The notes under the pieces were generated by a model, which was not told where the DNA came from, did no database searches, and was given only the letters and a program-made list of their open reading frames with translations. 64,000 bases of DNA from Chlorops oryzae. Its lineage: Eukaryota; Arthropoda; Insecta; Diptera; Chloropidae. The translations under genes were made by a program, and so were the position numbers. Positions 1 through 10,207 of this stretch are shown here, in pieces. Positions within the stretch are counted from its first letter, which is position 1. Each line of letters opens with the position of its first letter. The stretch lies in assembly GCA_020466095.1 (NCBI GenBank), contig CM035806.1, positions 54,132,916 to 54,196,915 on the forward strand. Reading direction: 5' to 3'.

Positions 1-402
1 GCGCTCTTTCGACTCAATGGACATAATTTTAAAGACTACGCGCCGTTTATTGTGGGTCTCCCTCTACTTTCTAATTCAATTCGAGTTGCTCTTCAATTAA
101 ATGATTTAACAATTTAATTAAGTATATAAATTTTTCAATAACTGGTCTTGTTAAGCCGTTAGGCGACCATACTTCCCATATGCGAGTACATGAATTATGT
201 TCGCGTTTCTTAATTACAAACTATCCATTCATTTCGGTATCAGTTGGCCATTGCCCGAATAAATTCGTATGTATACATTTATACATGTATGTGTGTATGT
301 GCAGATTATAAGAAATTTAAAAACACGACGGTTTAGAATCAATTACTTCAGAATCTTATCGCTACGTTATTTGATTGAGAGCAATGCAAAATGAGATAGT
401 GG

Positions 403-433
<31 letters not shown>

Positions 434-980
434 GAGAATTTTTATCGACCTTCGTATAGAGCACGTATTATTGTTATAAATTCATAGTTGGTGTTTAAAT
501 TCAACACATTCAAATGGCAACGCCATAAAACGATATTTTGATAATTTACGGTAGGTAGGTACGTTGGAAAGCGTAAAATTTACATAATTTATCAATAAAA
601 TTCCTTATGGGGAACTAACAGAAGTCCGCTAAGTCGATTGTTCTCCACCTTTATTTCAAATTTTATGATCTCACAATCTCCGTTTTTTTAAATATAATAT
701 GTATGTTGTTTCTCTTAAAGAATAGGGGCATCCTGTCATCGTGCATTTATTTTGCCAAAAATCTCTACCTACCTACATAAATGTATACCTAAATATAAAT
801 GCACGTTCATTGTGGTCATACGAGGCGAACCTTCGTTACGAAGGCGTTGTGTAAAAGTAATTTAAAAAAAATAAATAAAACGTTTTTGGTTTTTCACTCA
901 TCAAATCAAACGGTCATGCAGAACTTGTTATTTGAAAGCTTAATAAAAAAGGTAACGAAAATAACCGAAGCTTAACGCTG
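1..980. other. Non-coding stretch, no gene recognised
   Basis: AT-rich DNA without a convincing reading frame. It holds a run of about 25 T at 408-433 and short GGTAGGTAGGTACG and ACCTACCTACATAAATG tracts. It is probably intergenic or lies in the first intron of the cathepsin L gene, whose signal-peptide exon was looked for here and not found. Confidence 0.6.
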
Positions 981-985
981 CGGCG

Positions 986-2181
986 CACAGTGGTTTTTCA
1001 GCGGCAAAAAATCAATTTTTCTACCATATGATTTCGAAAAAGTAATGATGCAGTTTTGTAGAGAATTGTCCAAATAAGAGAAATCCATAAGCTTTTGTTT
1101 CAAAAAGTAATATTAGTACTTGGTATACCCGTTGGAAGTTACATAAACATGCAAGGGTAATAATTGACTAAGTTTTTCATTAAATTGAGTACGGAATTAA
1201 TATAAAATAAAATCTTTTCTGTACCAAAAATTTTGTTCTATAGTAAAATATAACATTTACTCATGAAATTACCAAAGGAATCAGTAAGATACGATTAGTG
1301 GTTTAAAAGTTATGCGGAAATGAAAATGACTCCAAAAAATACAGGATTTGCTATTTTTGTTGGAATAGAACTAATGTGAGTTACGAGCAGTTACTTTCAA
1401 ATAGGGTAAAAATTGAAGCTTTTAGTTAGTTCTAACATATAATGAAAAAAAACGGCCGGCATAGCCCCGCACTTTTCAGATATCATCAATTTTGTAAAAA
1501 AAATGCATGACAATTGCAATAAAAATCTTTGAAAAATTTATAGTATACTTTTAGGCATTCCTATTCATTAAGCCGAATTATAATAGCAACAATTAAATAA
1601 TTGAAGAGTTTAAGAATAAAGAGGATAAAGGAAGGAGAAAAACCAAAGCCAATCAAAAACAAGAAAATTCTGAAGTTGCATTTAATAAGTATTTTAAAAT
1701 AATAAGAAATAAACAAAAGCAAAATGAGCGTATTTTCCGCGTTTTATTCAGAAATAGCTGAGGAACTTGTTAATTGCGATTACGACGTTAATTTATTGAC
1801 TAATTTCATCAAATCAAAAAAACCAGTGATAACTGAAAATGAAATGGGAATAGTGAAAAATGAAATTAAACGTAGATTTCTTGCCAATTGTAAAAAGGTA
1901 GGTGGTGGGCGTGGCCGATTTGAATGAATTTTGCAGGATGTCTTTCTTTTATGAAATATTACCAACATGCAAAATTTCATGTCAATTGGACGAAAGGAAC
2001 ACGTTTTATATTAAAAATAAATTTTGGTTTGTATGGGAGGTGGGCGGTGGGCGTGGCCGATTTTGATGAAACTTCATATTTTTCTTAATTATGTCAAATA
2101 AAGACTTGGTGCCAAGTTTCATAGCTCTATGACATCTCCTTATATTTTTTGCCGCGATATGTATGAAGACGAACCACTGTG
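986..2181. mobile_element. Transib-type DNA transposon with RSS-like 12/23 ends
   Basis: A 1196-bp element flanked on both sides by the 5-bp direct repeat CGGCG (981-985 and 2182-2186). The left end reads CACAGTG (986-992), a 12-base spacer (993-1004), then CAAAAAATC (1005-1013). The right end, on the minus strand, reads CACAGTG (2181-2175), a 23-base spacer (2174-2152), then CAAAAAATA (2151-2143). Transib transposons are the known relatives of the RAG1 core; they make 5-bp GC-rich duplications and have termini resembling recombination signal sequences. No transposase of the expected several hundred residues is present, so this copy is non-autonomous or internally deleted. Inside it a GTGGGCGTGGCCGATTT motif occurs twice (about 1908 and 2047). 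It lies just 5' of cathepsin L exon 2295-2509, probably in that gene's first intron. Confidence 0.85.
1724..1927 (+). CDS. Unrecognised 67-codon reading frame inside the Transib element
   Basis: An ATG in good context (CAAAATGAGC) opens a frame beginning MSVFSAFYSEIAEE that is rich in charged residues. A possible splice donor (AAAAAG followed by GTAGGT) lies near residue 59, after which the frame runs into a repeated GGTGGGCGTGGCC motif. It may be the amino-terminal exon of a lost transposase or a chance frame; I do not recognise a family. It shows no signal peptide, so it is not the missing first exon of the cathepsin gene. Confidence 0.3.
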   Translation: MSVFSAFYSEIAEELVNCDYDVNLLTNFIKSKKPVITENEMGIVKNEIKRRFLANCKKVGGGRGRFE

Positions 2182-2294
2182 CGGCGTGAACGAACTCACT
2201 GACAAGTGTAATCTGAAATTCTGAAATTAAAATGAAATCAATCAAATGTAGTACACAAAATTTTCTAATCCGAATGCCTTACCGTCCGAAATAG

Positions 2295-3368
2295 TTGGAG
2301 CATCGCAAGCATTACAATGACGATATGGAGGAACGGTTCCGCATTAAGATCTTCAACGAGAATAGACATAAAATTGCAAAGCATAATCAACTTTATGCTG
2401 CCGGCAAGAAGACCTACAAACTGGCTTTGAACAAGTACGCTGACATGTTGGATTCGGAATTCAAAGAGACCATGAATGGCTACAACCACACACTCCGAAA
2501 GCTTTTGCGGTAGGACTTGTACTTTATATGAGTTTTTTGAAAAAATTTTAAACACAAAAAACCCAATTCGATTTAATTTTTAACAGTTCAAGTGGCGATG
2601 AATACACTGGCGTAACATTCATTCCACCCGCACATGTAACGGTTCCGAAGAATGTGGACTGGCGTACGAAAGGCGCTGTCACCGCCGTCAAGGATCAAGG
2701 TATTTTTGGATCTCGAGGAATACAAAAAAAAAAAGAAAAAGTAAAAACCTTAAACATTTCCCTTCACAGGTCATTGCGGTTCCTGTTGGGCATTCTCAAC
2801 CACGGGCTCTCTCGAGGGACAGCATTTCCGCAAGTCTGGTGTTTTAATCTCACTTTCCGAACAGAATTTAGTCGATTGCTCAACCAAATATGGCAATAAT
2901 GGCTGCAACGGTGGTCTTATGGATAATGCATTCAAGTACATTAAGGACAACGGTGGCATTGATACCGAAAAGGCTTATCCATATGAAGGAATCGACGATT
3001 CTTGTCATTATGACGTGCAAAGCGTTGGTGCCACCGATCGTGGATTCGTTGATATTCCTGAGGGAGATGAGGAAAAACTGATGAAAGCCGTCGCAACAAT
3101 GGGGCCAGTTTCAGTTGCTATTGATGCGTCTCATGAGTCATTCCGATTTTATTCCGAAGGTGTTTACGATGAGCCAACTTGTGATGGGCAGGATTTGGAT
3201 CATGGTGTTTTGGTTGTTGGCTATGGCACTGATTCAGATGGACAAGATTATTGGTTGGTCAAAAACTCATGGGGAACAACTTGGGGCGATCAAGGCTATA
3301 TTAAAATGTCGCGTAACAAGGATAATCAATGCGGTATCGCTACAGCATCAAGCTATCCTTTGGTTTAA
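2295..3368 (+). CDS. Cp1: Cathepsin L-type cysteine protease (Cp1-like), 5' partial
   Basis: Lysosomal papain-family endopeptidase. Exons 2295-2509, 2587-2699 and 2770-3368 join in frame to give 308 residues and a TAA stop. The pro-region (I29 inhibitor) carries the ERFNIN pattern ([20 protein letters not shown]) and the mature enzyme begins near [16 protein letters not shown]. The active site is visible: oxyanion Gln and nucleophile Cys in DQGHCGSCW, His in LDHGVLVVG and Asn in NSWG. The first exon is bounded by a TTCTAAT branch site and an AG at 2293-2294, so the TAG just before it is intronic, not a premature stop. The signal-peptide exon is missing from view and should lie upstream, beyond the Transib element or outside the window. 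The sequence closely follows Drosophila Cp1 as known to me. Confidence 0.93.
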
Positions 3369-4560
3369 AGTCTTCACTATGTGATTTCAAGGTGTCATTG
3401 ACGTGCTCCTCTTTGAATTAAATGAGCTTTTAGATCTTGTTAAGAAATTATTGAAATGGCTTCCTAGAAAGCGTCTCATTTTTATTTTTACGAGAATTCG
3501 ATCATTATGCTGAAATAATTTTTATGTTTTTTTCGCCCCCCCCCCTTTAATTATTAGTCCTTAAAGTGAACTTATTTGTAGATTGAAGTAAACGCACTTT
3601 ATATCGAGAGAGTAATGTAACGAAAATCAAAGAAAATACACTCATTTACTTGTAGTTTTCTATCATTTTTATTATGTATCAAAGATTAATTTTTTTAATT
3701 CTGTTAATACAAGAGTTTTTATGTTTCAGAGCGGTTTTTGTATTGAGCTGGACAAACATAGCGATTTTGCAAAAATTTGATGATTTTGTCTCGAGGAGAT
3801 ATTTGGCAAAAAGATTGTGCAATTGACATGGCATTTAACTGCTGCTTTTTTTTTTAGCTATTGATTCCATTTCTTCTTTTGCGAATGTAGTTTCAGCAAA
3901 TTTATAACATAAACCGGTGCTCTTTAGGAGGAATGTAGAGTTTTGTAGCCGAAAAAATGCTTGTTTTCATGTTTCAATTTTGGAGATATGAATAAGGTTG
4001 GTGTATTTATTTCATATACACGTTATAGCTTAATGTCATAGGTATATTTTGAAAATGAAAAAATATCGATATATAAGTCCGAGAGTGCGATTATGACGGG
4101 TGAACGGATCATTGGAAAAGAATTTTAATACAAATTTCGCTATAAAAAAATTTAGATTTTATTAGTTTGAAATAGGAAAATATTAAAAAGGAAACTCTTC
4201 GTCAATATCTGTAGTTTTTTGTGTGTGGAAAAACTTAATGGAATTTCAAAAGGGTCGGTCAAGTAGATTTTGTGGCTTCGTGATGGACGACTTCAAAAAT
4301 TTTTTCCAGAAAATCATTTGAAAGTTATTTTTCTCGAACATGCATCTTGTGTGTCGCCCGCTCGCTTTGAAACGCTGAATCTTTGTTAGCTTTAGAATAA
4401 ATTTCGCTTTTGAGAATTGTTTCCCAGATGCAACGCATACCACGGAAATGTAAATGGTGCAGCAACAGGAAATTAAAGTTTTAAAATCAACTATTGGATT
4501 CATCAGTAGCATCTCTGAATAATCAAAATTACCACAATGCAGGAACAAAAGCCGCATAAC
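3369..4560. other. 3' flank of cathepsin L; no gene recognised
   Basis: Presumed 3' untranslated and intergenic sequence. It contains a run of ten C at 3535-3544. The 109-codon minus-strand frame at 4246-4575 matches no family I know and I do not treat it as a gene. Confidence 0.5.
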
Positions 4561-4562
4561 AA

Positions 4563-4657
4563 TTAGGCAATTCACAAAGTATTTTTAGAGCTAAAAATAC
4601 TCTATTTGGCTGGGGACAAATTTAAAAGGGATTTTCGAAGACATTGTGAATTGCCTA
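4563..4657. repeat. Small foldback with inner hairpin
   Basis: TTAGGCAATTCACA (4564-4577 region) is repeated inverted as TGTGAATTGCCTAA ending near 4657. Just inside the left arm lies a second hairpin, AGTATTTTTA-GAGC-TAAAAATACT. It abuts the larger nested element to its right. Confidence 0.5.
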
Positions 4658-4698
4658 AATAGAAGATTTTAAAATCAGACAATATAGCGTTACCTTAA

Positions 4699-5144
4699 AA
4701 GCTAGTACACAAAGGCAGCGGAATTCGTTGGCGGAATTGAGGCTGAATAAATTTTATTTCCGCGAAGGAATGTCAGATTGACAGATACCATAGAGCGGTA
4801 AATTTGAATACAAATACATGAGCTGTTTGAAGCGTAATAATTTTACTATTCGAACTCAGTATAACCGTTCACCATAATTTTCCGATGGATTCAGCTGCTA
4901 ATGTCAAAATTCCTTCGCAATTAATTCAACTCGGCCAATAAATGGCGAAGAAATTCGCTTCAGCGCCATCTGTCGACAATTAAAACAAAAAAAAACGCTG
5001 TCAAATTCCTCCGCTCTTTTTTCACTCTTGTGTACTAGCCGAAGGAATTAATTGGAGTTTCAATTTCTTTGCATTCCGCGACGGAATTGTCCCATACATT
5101 TTTATATGGAATGTCAAATTCCGCTGCCTTTGTGTACTAGCTTT
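4699..5144. mobile_element. MITE flanked by TTAA, inserted in a terminal repeat
   Basis: About 446 bp with inverted ends AGCTAGTACACAAAGGCAGC (left) and GCTGCCTTTGTGTACTAGCT (right), flanked by TTAA at 4695-4698 and 5145-5148. A third internal copy of the terminal motif (CTTGTGTACTAGCC) occurs near 5027-5042. A TTAA duplication is typical of piggyBac or Kolobok-type elements; which one cannot be settled without a transposase. Confidence 0.7.
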
Positions 5145-5396
5145 AATGTAGAAAGGCCCCAACTAACATTTTTTCCTAAATTCACTTTTTTGCATATTTC
5201 GATATACCGCCCCAAAATACACCATGATAAAAAAAAATGAAGGTTCTTAAACACTTCTTTTTACAAAAAGCCCAAACTGACTTCTATTGTGGTACCTAAA
5301 TTTCATAATTTTGGACCCACTGAGTTGAACTTTGGAATAGAGCTTACTGCTGTGCCCCAAAATTGGAATATTTTTAATTAAGTTTTTATACCCAGC

Positions 5397-6027
5397 GTAA
5401 GCGGGGTATATTAGTTTTGTGCAAATCTTGTAACAGGGAGAATTAAGCTCCGGAGATATAGAAAAATATATATAGAAATGATCAGGATCAAAAACTGAAT
5501 CGATTTAGACATGTCCGTCCGTCCGTCTGTCCGTGGTCGGATCTCCTCCGAAACAGCTGGACCAATCAAGTCGAAATTTGGCACACAGGTATATCGGGAT
5601 CCGAGTATGATCCTAAGTAAAAATGGGAGACATCCGCCCACTGCCACGCCCACAAATGAATATAATGTGTTTTCAGTAAAATGCTTGTAACTTGCGAACC
5701 ACTCAACACATTCCATTGATATTGGTGTGCTGGTAAACTACGAAAAGGGACATTTTTCGGCAAAAAATGGACGCCGCCCTCCTCGAGCCACGCCCACAAA
5801 TAAGCCCAAAAATAAGGTCTTATCGTAACTTCCGAAGTAAACGCCGTAGAAGCTTCAAATTTGCAGCATAGGTTGACCAAGGCAAATGAAAGGTGTAGGG
5901 AAATAATTTATGTTGCCCTCCCACTGCCACGCCCACAAATAGAGAAGCAAAACATAGTGCGCTCATAATGTCGGGACGCTGGGTATTTCAAAGTCGGGCT
6001 TGACCGACTTTAGCTTTCTTACTTGTT
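5397..6027. mobile_element. INE-1/DINE-like interspersed repeat
   Basis: Begins TATACCCAGCGTAAGC, carries GATCAGGATCAAAAACTGAA and a GTCCGTCCGTCTGTCCG tract, several CCACGCCCACAAAT boxes, and ends TTTAGCTTTCTTACTTGTT. This order is characteristic of the INE-1/DINE Helitron-related repeats of flies. It has no inverted termini and no coding capacity. Confidence 0.7.
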
Positions 6028-6083
6028 TATCTCTCCTGTAAATTCTAAATTTGTTAGTTAGGGCCTTTCTACATTAAGGTAAC

Positions 6084-6964
6084 AATAGAAAGAAATAGAA
6101 GTAAGAATTAACCAATCTACGAATTTATTCCATAACGAGACCCTGTCTGAGTTGGCACTCATAACAGAATTTGCTTAAACCCACACAATACGAATCTAAA
6201 ACAATTTAATTGTGTTGGGTTTTCCAGCTTCCTTCGGACGAGAGAAGTTGGCAAAATGTTGACAAAAATTTATCAAAATAGAAACGTATAAATTATAAAA
6301 GTTTTGTTTTGTTTCGTGATCAAGCCAAACTTTTTCCAATACACGACGTAATGCCATATTTATCTGCTTGGAAAACATTGAGTTTCAGTTATTCCTTTGA
6401 AAAGAAGGGTCCTCAAATTTTCATGGTCATTTTTGTCGTAGCGACGCGAGACCAAATTATTTCTTAATACAGATTGAAATTCTTTGTCCAATCTGCGTCG
6501 TAGCAGACAAGTTTTCCATATCAAAAAATTGAAGGAACATTTTATATTGCAATGCAAAGAAAATTTTGCTCGCATTGAAAATAAATTAGAAATTGTATGC
6601 TAAATAAAAAAATATATTTTTAATTATTAAAAGTCAAACTTTAGTACAAAATTTTAAAGGAATTCGCAGTAATTTACAATTTAATCAACATAAGTTCTTG
6701 CAAAAAAAAAAAAAAAAATAATAATAATAAGAGAGACAGGGAGGGAGAGAGAGGAACAGACTACGACGATTTTTCTACGTACGTTTTTTGCGTCCTATGT
6801 AATTATTTGGCATATGCCATTGTTTATTAGATTTTTTTTAAAGCTGGAAAATTGCAATTTTCTCCAAAAATCACTTTTGCAGTCTTAAGTTTGTATTTTT
6901 TTCGCTTTTATTAACAAGCTTATCGCTTGCCAAGACGATATTCGTTAATGAGTTTTGGCCTTTT
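6084..6964. other. Intergenic, no gene recognised
   Basis: Two overlapping minus-strand frames (6196-6378 and 6360-6575) contain protein-like strings such as RRVLEKVWLDHETKQNFYN, but no family is recognised and no splice joins them clearly. An A run at 6703-6718 is followed by a GA-rich GAGAGACAGGGAGGGAGAGA tract. This side also contains the 3' end region of the PIG-V gene. Confidence 0.4.
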
Positions 6965-8359
6965 CTATGTCCACGGCAGATTGTTGCTGAAGAGCGCTAT
7001 ACCCATAAGGTAATAAATGCCGAACCACATTATAATAACGCCAGCTTTCGAACGCCAACGTAATTGATCGAATGATTTTGGCATGTGATCAGCGGCAAAC
7101 CAATACAAGCATGGAGTCGCTGAGCAGAGAAAGCGTGTCGAAATTTGAATATGCACATAAAGCGTACAGAAGATGATCAGAAATAATGCATGCAATACAA
7201 ATGGCAATGATTTGTATTCTTTTATAAGTTGTTTAAATGAGTAACGCATCAGCACAGTGCTGATGAAATGGCTAAAGTAGCTCCAACAGTTATAGTACAA
7301 AAATCCAAGTACAGGTAGAGCTAACAAAAAGTTTGGTAATTGCTTCAGTTCATAGTAGCGAAGGAAGCCGACATTCCAATAATGCGATTGTATGTACGAA
7401 TAGGGATATGGAAAATGTTGATCACACCATGGCGATTGGTTTGGCTGTCGATGCCCAGCCAGTACATAGTTACGCTCTCGAGCGTAGGCAACAACAGCTA
7501 GCGTCAACGGCACGGTACGTTCTTGTATGCAGAACTGCTGGAAAGCATACGAAAAGAAAAATGTTAGCGGTATTAGGGCAAAGAACAGCGAGAAGCATAT
7601 TTTCAACAGTTGCACGAAGCCATTATACGCTGTATTTAAAATCCATCTTCGCAAAAGGAAATAAATTGGAAAGCCCGCATTGACGAGGCCATTCGATCGG
7701 CAGATTATACTGCATGCAAGGGTTACGGTATAGCGCACCAGTCGTAATTCCGAAACACATTCAAGCATTAATTGTAGCGATAGCCATGCGAATAGGGCCT
7801 CAGAATAGGCCGCTGTGAAAAATATCGATGCGGGGTTAAAGCAAAACAGCAGCGCAGCGTACCAGCTTTTATTCGAATCGTTAAAAACACGCTGCGTCAG
7901 ATCGTACAGCGTGTTTGTGGCTTTGCAAAAGCAGTAAAAATTTATCAATACGGCAACTATGAGTGTACAGCTTCGAAGCGATAAGCCTAAACCTAAGTAT
8001 TCCAGGGCACGTGCTCCAAATCCGACAAGCATAGGATATAGAGGATAAAAGGCGAGTGTATTTTCATAGGTGTACGTGTACTCGGCAATGTGCAAAAAGT
8101 ACTCGCCATCCCAATGACGCAGACCGCCCAAAGAAAATTCCACCAAACGATCTAGCAACGTGGCTTGGTAAGATTTCTCATTCGTACTCGTGGCATTAAG
8201 CTCTTCTGCGCTTAAAAACACTTTTGCCGGCAAGTTCCCTTGGATAGGGGCACGGAAGACATCAGGCTTATGATCGTCTATTGCCAAATTTGATAAGACC
8301 TGAAATACCAGCACAATTACTCGACTTGCCACCGCAAGCTTTGTTACTTTTTCAGCCAT
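6965..8359 (-). CDS. veg: GPI mannosyltransferase 2 (PIG-V)
   Basis: Endoplasmic-reticulum mannosyltransferase that adds the second mannose to the GPI anchor precursor. The 464-residue single coding exon has many membrane segments and the family signature HWDGEYFLHIAEYTY followed by FYPLYPMLVGFGARALEYLG; NPASIFFTAAYSE is also conserved. I start at MAEKVTKLAVASR (ATG at 8359). The 30 upstream codons come from a pyrimidine-tract splice acceptor (AG at 8410-8409) and are untranslated. Two further untranslated exons can be traced on the minus strand: 8487-8583 and one ending at the GTAAGT donor at 8759. The length agrees with known PIG-V proteins. The symbol veg is the Drosophila name as I remember it. 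Confidence 0.9.
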   Translation of the reverse strand: MAEKVTKLAVASRVIVLVFQVLSNLAIDDHKPDVFRAPIQGNLPAKVFLSAEELNATSTNEKSYQATLLDRLVEFSLGGLRHWDGEYFLHIAEYTYTYENTLAFYPLYPMLVGFGARALEYLGLGLSLRSCTLIVAVLINFYCFCKATNTLYDLTQRVFNDSNKSWYAALLFCFNPASIFFTAAYSEALFAWLSLQLMLECVSELRLVRYTVTLACSIICRSNGLVNAGFPIYFLLRRWILNTAYNGFVQLLKICFSLFFALIPLTFFFSYAFQQFCIQERTVPLTLAVVAYARERNYVLAGHRQPNQSPWCDQHFPYPYSYIQSHYWNVGFLRYYELKQLPNFLLALPVLGFLYYNCWSYFSHFISTVLMRYSFKQLIKEYKSLPFVLHALFLIIFCTLYVHIQISTRFLCSATPCLYWFAADHMPKSFDQLRWRSKAGVIIMWFGIYYLMGIALFSNNLPWT

Positions 8360-8407
8360 GATTTCCGATGCTACGTAATTTAGGAGCAGTAACGTAAACT
8401 GCCACAA

Positions 8408-8760
8408 TCTGAAAGCAAAAAAAAAAAAAAAAATAAACAAAATTTCCAACTCCCAAATATTAATGATTCATATAATGTAAATTTACCTACTTCACTTATC
8501 ACCAATATCGTCTACTCGACTTTTGGTGATGCTCGTGCTTGGAGTTAAGAGCAACTCCCACGTAGCTTCGATCAATGTTTTCACTGCAAAATATCAAAAA
8601 CACATTGTTAAAGCAAGAGCATTTAATTATTTATTTATTTTATTTTGTGAAAAAATCAAAGGATATATACACCGGAGTTGACACACATGACATTGAAGAT
8701 GCACCGGATTTGCTGAATAATTGAGGCTCGCCGGCAGTCGACGCTTAAGCAATACTTACA
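8408..8760 (-). other. 5' untranslated exons and introns of PIG-V
   Basis: Reading the minus strand: a donor ATGTAAGTATT (GT at 8759-8758) ends exon 1. The acceptor TTTTGCAG ends at 8584, opening exon 8583-8487, which closes with a donor GTAAAT at 8486-8485. The last acceptor, after a run of about 18 T, ends at 8409 and leads into the coding exon. No in-frame ATG extends the protein upstream. Confidence 0.6.
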
Positions 8761-8839
8761 TTTCCGAGAATTTGAAATTAAAAATTTTTCTATTATTCTA
8801 TCATTGGGCAGTGCTGCCAGTTTGAGGTATTTTATGGAA

Positions 8840-9204
8840 AGGGCCCTTTATACGGTCATATATGTTCACGAACTTAGCATGATGCAAAGTGTGTCATAAA
8901 AAAAACTTATTGTGTTTACATGGACGAACATGTCATAAAACTTCATTTCGTTTTAATTTCCAGCGAGAAAAGATGGCACACGCATTAGTAGCAGCACTTA
9001 TTATCGACGATATATTTGATATATACTGTGTGCATGATGCAGCCATTTACATTATAAAGCTTGTTCGTCACACCGACAGAAAAATCAAAAATTTTTGAAA
9101 ACCGGCGAGCATGTTGTAGAGCTTGCTTTTTTTGCGTTTACACATTCATACTCTTCATCATACCCAACAAATCCACGAACATATATGAACGTATAAAGGG
9201 CCCT
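8840..9204. mobile_element. Short inverted-repeat element, possible Harbinger type
   Basis: Ends are AGGGCCCTTTATACGGTCAT (8840) and its near-perfect reverse complement ATGAACGTATAAAGGGCCCT (to 9204). Possible 3-bp duplication GAA at 8837-8839 and 9205-9207. It contains a 41-codon frame (8973-9098) starting MAHALVAALIIDDIFDIYC, which may be the remains of a transposase amino terminus, though I cannot confirm this. Confidence 0.6.
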
Positions 9205-9252
9205 GAATGACTTTTCGAATTGGGGATAAAGGGATTTCCCCCCTGCTCTAAG

Positions 9253-9710
9253 TCGGCTTCTACATTGAACGATTATCGACGCGATTTTCACAACGATTTT
9301 TTCAAATTCCCTTTTGAAATTGTCTTCTGTCGGTGTTCGCTTCTACACTACACGATTTGCAAGCAACCGATTTATACTTTGTTGTGTTTTTCTTATGACA
9401 TTCGTTTATTGGATTTATGCGAATTAAGTAAGTAAGTAATAAAATAAGTGGTTGTGACACATTTTAAAATATATAAATTAAATTAGAATGGATTCAGACA
9501 CTTCATAAGAAATTATTCGAACAATTCTTTGAAACTGTTTTCCGTTCTACGAACGGCGGGAAAGGCAACTGTCAAAAATCGTCATGGAAATCGACGACAT
9601 GGCTAGTACAAACGATTTTGACCGCTTCACTTTCGTCTCTCCTCCCTTGCCGACAAACGCAAAAATCGGTGAGTGCTGTTGGCCGACAATCGTCCAATGT
9701 AAAAGTAGAC
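9253..9710. mobile_element. Imperfect inverted-repeat element
   Basis: TTCTACATTGAACGATTATC near 9259 is mirrored by GACAATCGTCCAATGTAAAA ending near 9706. The interior has a CTCTCCTCCCTTGCCGAC tract and no recognised protein. Confidence 0.45.
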
Positions 9711-10207
9711 TAATAAAAAACAAGGGATTTTCGATCTTGGCATCTTTTGGAAAAAAGGCGACTTCAGCAAAATGCTTCAGTACTTTCTGGAAGCTTTTAC
9801 TCAAAGATTCCTTGGAAACAGATAAAAACGGCGGCAATAGCAATAGCTTCGAAAAAAAGTTGATCGCCAGTTTTAGATGTTGCTTCGTCTTCTTGAAGAA
9901 GCAAATAAAGCATTTTTTGTTGCACTAAATTTCAAAATTAGGAGTTGGTAAAGAATTTTAAAAGATGTTTCGTGCGATTTTATTTTAACCAAAAAGGGTT
10001 TTTTATGTCCCTGTGGAAAAAGTTTTGACAATGTACTGACAGCACTCGCATAGGGAAGGGTAGATTCGATACTCGATTGTTCGAAATTTGGCTACTAATC
10101 GATTTTTGCCGGAATATGCCGAATTTTGGGAATCGAACCAGCGTTGCCACTCAATCTTTTTCTTATCCAAACAAGTATCAAATCGCATCCAAATTTTTTG
10201 TGTAAAG

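Larger units (their letters stand above)
4689..6083. mobile_element. Outer inverted-repeat element hosting two inserted repeats
   Basis: The left terminal repeat begins GTTACCTTAA at 4689 but is split after TTAA by another element and resumes at 5149 with TGTAGAAAGGCCCC. The right end, GGGCCTTTCTACATTAAGG to 6083, is its reverse complement. Removing the insert restores an inverted repeat of about 32 bp. The interior also carries an INE-1-like repeat (5397-6027), making three nested layers. No transposase frame is seen. Confidence 0.7.

Noticed and set aside
2292..2294. TAG directly before the cathepsin L exon, a possible nonsense mutation
   Set aside because: It is the AG of a splice acceptor with a TTCTAAT branch site about 25 bp upstream; the exon starts at 2295 and the rest of the protein is intact.
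7333..7683. 116-codon plus-strand frame
   Set aside because: It is antisense to the PIG-V coding exon and has no family resemblance.
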